This document shows positions 61,010 to 64,000 of a stretch of DNA of 64,000 bases, one piece after another; positions within the stretch are counted from its first letter, which is position 1; each line of letters starts with the position of its first letter. This DNA comes from Lysobacterales bacterium PRO7. GTDB taxonomy: Bacteria; Pseudomonadota; Gammaproteobacteria; Xanthomonadales; Rhodanobacteraceae. The stretch lies in assembly GCA_021404785.1 (NCBI GenBank), contig QWHH01000010.1:30012-94011 (forward strand), written 5' to 3'. The position numbers were made by a program, and so were the translations under genes. The notes beneath the pieces were generated by a model that worked only from the letters and a program-made list of their open reading frames with translations, made no database searches and was not told the origin of the DNA.

Positions 61010-61633
61010 TCACTTGTGGAATAGTGTTGCGTAACGCCGTGCGGCCGATTCGACGTCCGTTGCGGCGAACACACCGGAAATGGCCGCGATGAAGTCCGTA
61101 CCGGCTTCGATCAGTGATTGCGCATTGTCCGGCGTTATGCCGCCGATCGCCACCAGCGGTTTGTCGAAGGCGCGCGCCTCGCGCAGCAGGCCGAGAGTCG
61201 CGTGTCGAGCGTTCGGCTTCGTTGGCGAAGCAAAGAATGCGCCGAAGGCGAGATAGTCCGCGCCGGCAGCGGCCGCTTCGCGTGCGCGTTGCAGCGAGTC
61301 GTAGCAGGACACGCCAATAATGGCAGCGTTGCCGAGACAAATCCGGGCGGCGGCGATATTCGCATCGGCTTCGCCGAGATGCACGCCGGCGGCGCCGACT
61401 TCCGCAGCCAATTCGACGTCGTCGTTGATGATCAGTGGAACTCCAAGCTTCACGCACAAGGCCGCAAGTCGCGTGGCCTCGTTGCGGCGGCGGGCGCGAT
61501 CGGTGGTCTTGTCGCGGTATTGCAGGACACGCGCGCCGCCTTCAATCGCGGCAGAGCAGACATCAACGAGATCGTCTCGCGGCCCGTCGGTGATCGCGTA
61601 GAGTCCGCGCGCGGGAAATGCGTGCATGTGCAT
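61010..61633 (-). CDS. thiE: Thiamine-phosphate synthase
   Basis: A 207-residue TIM-barrel enzyme joining the thiazole and pyrimidine halves of thiamine. Motifs include [14 protein letters not shown] (phosphate/pyrimidine site), [18 protein letters not shown] and [17 protein letters not shown], and the C-terminal [10 protein letters not shown]. The ATG at 61633 (or 61627) lies about seven bases after a -10-like TACACT, so the message may be leaderless; no TPP riboswitch is seen here, unlike for thiC. Confidence 0.96.
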   Translation of the reverse strand: MHMHAFPARGLYAITDGPRDDLVDVCSAAIEGGARVLQYRDKTTDRARRRNEATRLAALCVKLGVPLIINDDVELAAEVGAAGVHLGEADANIAAARICLGNAAIIGVSCYDSLQRAREAAAAGADYLAFGAFFASPTKPNARHATLGLLREARAFDKPLVAIGGITPDNAQSLIEAGTDFIAAISGVFAATDVESAARRYATLFHK

Positions 61634-61695
61634 GATTGCGAGTGTAACGGGTAGAATGTGCGCCCGAAATTCCTGCAAGCGCCTCGACATCTTCT

Positions 61696-61896
61696 ATGAA
61701 CGCCGCTCTTCAATCCGACAACGTGCCTTTCCGCAGTTTCATGTGCGTGGTCTGCGGCTTCATCTACAACGAGGCGGAAGGCTGGCCTGCCGATGGCATC
61801 GCGGCGGGCACGCGCTGGGAAGACATTCCCGAAACCTGGACCTGTCCCGACTGCGGCGTGACCAAGTCCGATTTTGAAATGCTCGAAATCAGTTGA
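61696..61896 (+). CDS. rubA: Rubredoxin
   Basis: A 66-residue rubredoxin, a one-iron electron carrier. The iron ligands are C17-x2-C20 ([19 protein letters not shown]) and C50-x2-C53 ([13 protein letters not shown]), with the full family core in between. The N terminus is about 12 residues longer than in minimal rubredoxins. It is divergent from thiE (62 bases) and overlaps the end of the SirB1-like gene by eight bases. The redox partner is not seen in the window. Confidence 0.97.
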   Translation: MNAALQSDNVPFRSFMCVVCGFIYNEAEGWPADGIAAGTRWEDIPETWTCPDCGVTKSDFEMLEIS

Positions 61897-62716
61897 GCCG
61901 CGGCTGCACGCCGCCCAGTTCCGCCAACTTCAGCGCGATTTCCTCTGCATCGTCGGCCTGCGGAATCAGCGCGAGATAGCGCTGCCAGTCGTCACGCGCG
62001 CCGCGCGTGTGCCCCAGTTGCAGGTAGCAGGCGCCACGATCGCGGTATTCGGATACCGCAAGGCTATCGAGGATGAGCAGGCGGTCGCAGCAGCGTACGG
62101 CCTTGTCCCATTGTTCGCGTTCGGCGTAGACGCCTTTCAGGTTGCGCAACATGCGCGTGAGGATTGCGCGATGGCTGGCCGGTTCAAGCATGCGTGCGAG
62201 GCGGTCGTCGTCGAGTTCGCGCTCGTCCGTGTGCGCACGCGCGCGCCGGCGCAACTCGGCAACATCGAGCGAACGGCCTTTCTGGTAGGGATCGAGCACG
62301 ACGATCCCCTCTTCCAGCGGCAGACGCAGGAGAAAGTGTCCGGGAAACGAGATGCCTTCCAGCGGCACGCCTAGGCGCCGCGCCAACTCGATCTGCACCA
62401 CCGCAAGCGAGATCGGATTACCCATGCGGCGGTCAAGCACGTCGTTCAGATAGCTGTTACGCGGGTCGTAGTAGTCGCGGTCATCGCCGCAGAATCCGAG
62501 TTCGTCGTACAGAAACCGATTGATCGCTTGCAGTTGCGCCGCGCTCTCGCCGATTTTCGGCGCAGCGCTCAGGCGCTGGGTGTACTCGTGCAGATGCGAT
62601 TCATAGGCGGCGGCATCGAGGCCGGGGTATTCATCCCTGGCGATCAGCAACGCGGTGGCGAAAAGCGGAATGTCGGCATCGTTGGCATTGCGCAAGTCCT
62701 GCCAGGCATCGTGCAT
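61889..62716 (-). CDS. SirB1-like transglutaminase-fold protein with TPR tail
   Basis: A 275-residue protein of the SirB1 family. The N-terminal part has [46 protein letters not shown], a transglutaminase-like segment in which the usual catalytic Cys is not obvious, as in other SirB1 members. The C-terminal 90 residues form TPR-like helices ([22 protein letters not shown]). In Gammaproteobacteria it often neighbours prmC or kdsA, but not here. Function is unknown. Confidence 0.85.
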   Translation of the reverse strand: MHDAWQDLRNANDADIPLFATALLIARDEYPGLDAAAYESHLHEYTQRLSAAPKIGESAAQLQAINRFLYDELGFCGDDRDYYDPRNSYLNDVLDRRMGNPISLAVVQIELARRLGVPLEGISFPGHFLLRLPLEEGIVVLDPYQKGRSLDVAELRRRARAHTDERELDDDRLARMLEPASHRAILTRMLRNLKGVYAEREQWDKAVRCCDRLLILDSLAVSEYRDRGACYLQLGHTRGARDDWQRYLALIPQADDAEEIALKLAELGGVQPRLN

Positions 62717-62875
62717 CGCCTTTCTCCGGCAGCGGCGGCGCCGCGTTGCCACGATCTTACGCGAAGCGTGCGCTGGCGCAAGACCCGGTAGTGCTGCCCC
62801 CGAATTGCCCGTTAAGCGTCACAAGCGTTGCATCTGCGCTTGCTTTAATGTGCACGCAAGTTCCGGAGAAGGATC

Positions 62876-63082
62876 ATGCTGCAATTCGTGCCACTGACCG
62901 ACGAGATGCTTGATGCGTGGAATGGCCCGCCGCCCAAACTCGTGCCATACCAGTGGGGGTTGCCGTGTGCGCGCGAAGATCAACGGTGCACGGTCAATGC
63001 GTCACCTGGCTTGACGCCGATCTTGTCGGCAGTACCTGCATTGAGTTCGAGCACGTATTGTGCCGCGCCGTCCGACGGGTAG
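62876..63082 (+). CDS. Possible small protein, tail antisense to the DUF192 gene
   Basis: An open frame of 68 codons. The ATG follows an excellent GGAGAAGGA site, and the first 36 residues (MLQFVPLTDEMLDAW..., PPPKLVPYQWGLPC) lie in otherwise empty sequence and look protein-like. The last 34 codons run antisense to the end of the DUF192 gene and have little character, so the real protein may be frameshifted or the overlap may be genuine. I recognise no family with certainty. Confidence 0.4.
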   Translation: MLQFVPLTDEMLDAWNGPPPKLVPYQWGLPCAREDQRCTVNASPGLTPILSAVPALSSSTYCAAPSDG

Positions 63083-63432
63083 ACCGGGCAGTTGTTGCCG
63101 GAATTCAGGCACGCCGGCACGCGCTGCTGCACGCTGACCAGCTTGTAGTTCTGGTCGAAGTAGAGGATGTCGAGCGGCAATGGCGTGTTCTTCATCCAGA
63201 ACGTGCGCACCTGCTCATCGTCGAAAACGAACAACATGCCGTGATCGGCCGGCATGCTTTCGCGGAACATCAGGCCGCGTTCGCGCGATGGTTCGTCGGC
63301 AGCGATTTCAATCTGGAAACGATGGCCATCGAGCTCGACATATGGCCCGGACGCGCGCGCCGCGCACGCACTCAGTCCGAGTGTGGCGCATATGCCGAGC
63401 ATCGCCACGCAGCGAGAGAACCGGTTTTGCAT
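62980..63432 (-). CDS. DUF192-family lipoprotein
   Basis: A 150-residue exported protein. The signal peptide ends in the lipobox LSAC. The mature part matches DUF192: FQIEIAADEPSRERGLMFRESMPADHGMLFVF, TFWMKNTPLPLDILYFD and the C-terminal VLELNAGTADKIGVKPGD. The ATG at 63432 follows GGA at six bases. Family function is not established. It is 14 bases downstream of the PilZ gene and probably in one transcript with it. Confidence 0.92.
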   Translation of the reverse strand: MQNRFSRCVAMLGICATLGLSACAARASGPYVELDGHRFQIEIAADEPSRERGLMFRESMPADHGMLFVFDDEQVRTFWMKNTPLPLDILYFDQNYKLVSVQQRVPACLNSGNNCPVYPSDGAAQYVLELNAGTADKIGVKPGDALTVHR

Positions 63433-63446
63433 GACAGTTCCAGGAA

Positions 63447-63782
63447 TCAACGACGGGTACGGCTGAGCGCCTCGATCAGGGCGCTCAATGCGGCGAAATT
63501 TTGTGGATCCATGTCGTAGAACTCGATGCCGATGTGTGTGCTGTCTACCCGCACCAGCAAACTGTCTCCGCGAAATGGAGGTTGACCATCGAATTCCAGG
63601 GTGACCGGGTAATGCGAACCTGGTTCCAGCTTGACGCTGCCGCCGTATTCGAACAACGCGCCGTTGAGGGACAGGTCCAGAATGTGGCCCTGGACATCGC
63701 CCACGCGACCCGTTTCCAGCCGGTAGTGTCCCGGCGCCGGGAAGCGCGGTTCCTGCCTGCGGTCTTCGTACAGTTCGCCCAT
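63447..63782 (-). CDS. PilZ-domain protein (cyclic-di-GMP receptor type)
   Basis: A 111-residue protein consisting of one PilZ domain. The cyclic-di-GMP ligands are present: the arginine motif EDRRQEPRF (RxxxR) near residue 8 and DLSLNG (D/NxSxxG) near residue 36. It therefore should bind c-di-GMP, unlike type-IV-pilus PilZ proteins that lack these residues. It lies immediately upstream of the DUF192 lipoprotein gene. The target process is unknown. Confidence 0.92.
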   Translation of the reverse strand: MGELYEDRRQEPRFPAPGHYRLETGRVGDVQGHILDLSLNGALFEYGGSVKLEPGSHYPVTLEFDGQPPFRGDSLLVRVDSTHIGIEFYDMDPQNFAALSALIEALSRTRR

Positions 63783-63860
63783 GCCGCCGCGTGCCGTCTG
63801 CGATTGGATTGTCGCGATGCTAGCACAGCGCTGGTGGATGAAAATTCGCTGGTGTGGGTG

Positions 63861-63888
63861 TTGACCGACTTGGAAAGGAATGTATAAT
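63861..63888 (+). promoter_or_regulatory. Strong sigma-70 promoter of the ribosomal RNA operon
   Basis: TTGACC (-35, 63861-63866) and a perfect TATAAT (-10, 63883-63888) are separated by 16 bases and followed by a GC-rich discriminator (GTGCGGCTCCC), the pattern of growth-rate-controlled rRNA promoters. It drives the rRNA leader at the right edge of the window. Confidence 0.85.
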
Positions 63889-63933
63889 GTGCGGCTCCCT
63901 CGGACGAAAGGTCTTTGGGCGGTTGGCGAAGAA

Positions 63934-63990
63934 CAGTTGCTAACTGATTGAGATCTTTGACAGTGTGCGCAGGTGACTTGTGTGGGCGCC
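63934..63990 (+). promoter_or_regulatory. rRNA operon leader with boxB, boxA and boxC-like elements
   Basis: A boxB-like hairpin CAGTT-GCT-AACTG (63934-63946) is followed by boxA-like GAGATCTTTGACAG (63950-63963) and a boxC-like ACTTGTGTGGGCGCC (63976-63990). The order and spacing match the antitermination leader of gammaproteobacterial rrn operons. The mature 16S rRNA should begin beyond base 64000. Confidence 0.85.
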
Positions 63991-64000
63991 TTGGGATGGA

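Overview
The window reads as a GC-rich gammaproteobacterial chromosome, most likely of the order Xanthomonadales (Rhodanobacteraceae/Dokdonella-like). Supporting signs are a CIRCE-controlled groESL operon, glnE, a complete Gram-negative LPS/Kdo gene set, TolC, and linkage of a pyrophosphate-dependent phosphofructokinase with a membrane proton pyrophosphatase and a short adenylate kinase. Secreted proteins ending in a '(D/N)GFE'-type tail also fit. The genus assignment is inference. No transposase, integrase, tRNA, phage or CRISPR array was seen; the window ends inside the leader of a ribosomal RNA operon.

Layout. 0-10 kb: dsbD (unusual doubled N-terminal domain), cutA, three secreted proteins (two beta-helix proteins and an Ig-domain/endonuclease I protein), groES-groEL, and a GFA-family protein. 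10-13.5 kb: tandem glycine riboswitch, gcvP and a methyltransferase. 13.6-20 kb: an ECF sigma factor, a 62-residue membrane protein, a Hanks-type Ser/Thr kinase with TPR tail, an MddA-like methanethiol methyltransferase, a DUF4242 protein and a dihaem cytochrome. Three intergenic sites here, and a fourth upstream of a beta-helix gene at 6.8 kb, share the spaced motif TGTCGCAA-N13-(G/A)GCGTT, so this looks like a local ECF regulon. 20-26 kb: glnE, an ELM1-family protein, yceI, a Yip1 protein and a zinc-finger protein. 26-34 kb: LPS assembly (two glycosyltransferases, O-antigen ligase, lpxL, waaA), then pcm-tolC.

34-46 kb: a TetR regulator, a DUF3016 lipoprotein, a TPP riboswitch with thiC, then an accessory island. 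The island holds a propeller-like protein, a GT-A-like protein, two paralogous proteins that each fuse an Asp/Asn beta-hydroxylase domain to a sulfotransferase, a stand-alone hydroxylase of the same fold, and a large beta-helix surface protein with an unusual C-terminal anchor. I regard this as the best candidate for an undescribed hydroxylation/sulfation system.

46-64 kb: lipA, a GT39-like transferase, ppa, hppA, an acyltransferase, PPi-PFK, an adk-to-SDR operon including mpl, a thiE-hemL-PLP enzyme operon, rubredoxin, a SirB1-like protein, DUF192 and PilZ proteins, and finally a strong promoter with boxB/boxA/boxC-like rRNA leader elements running off the right end.
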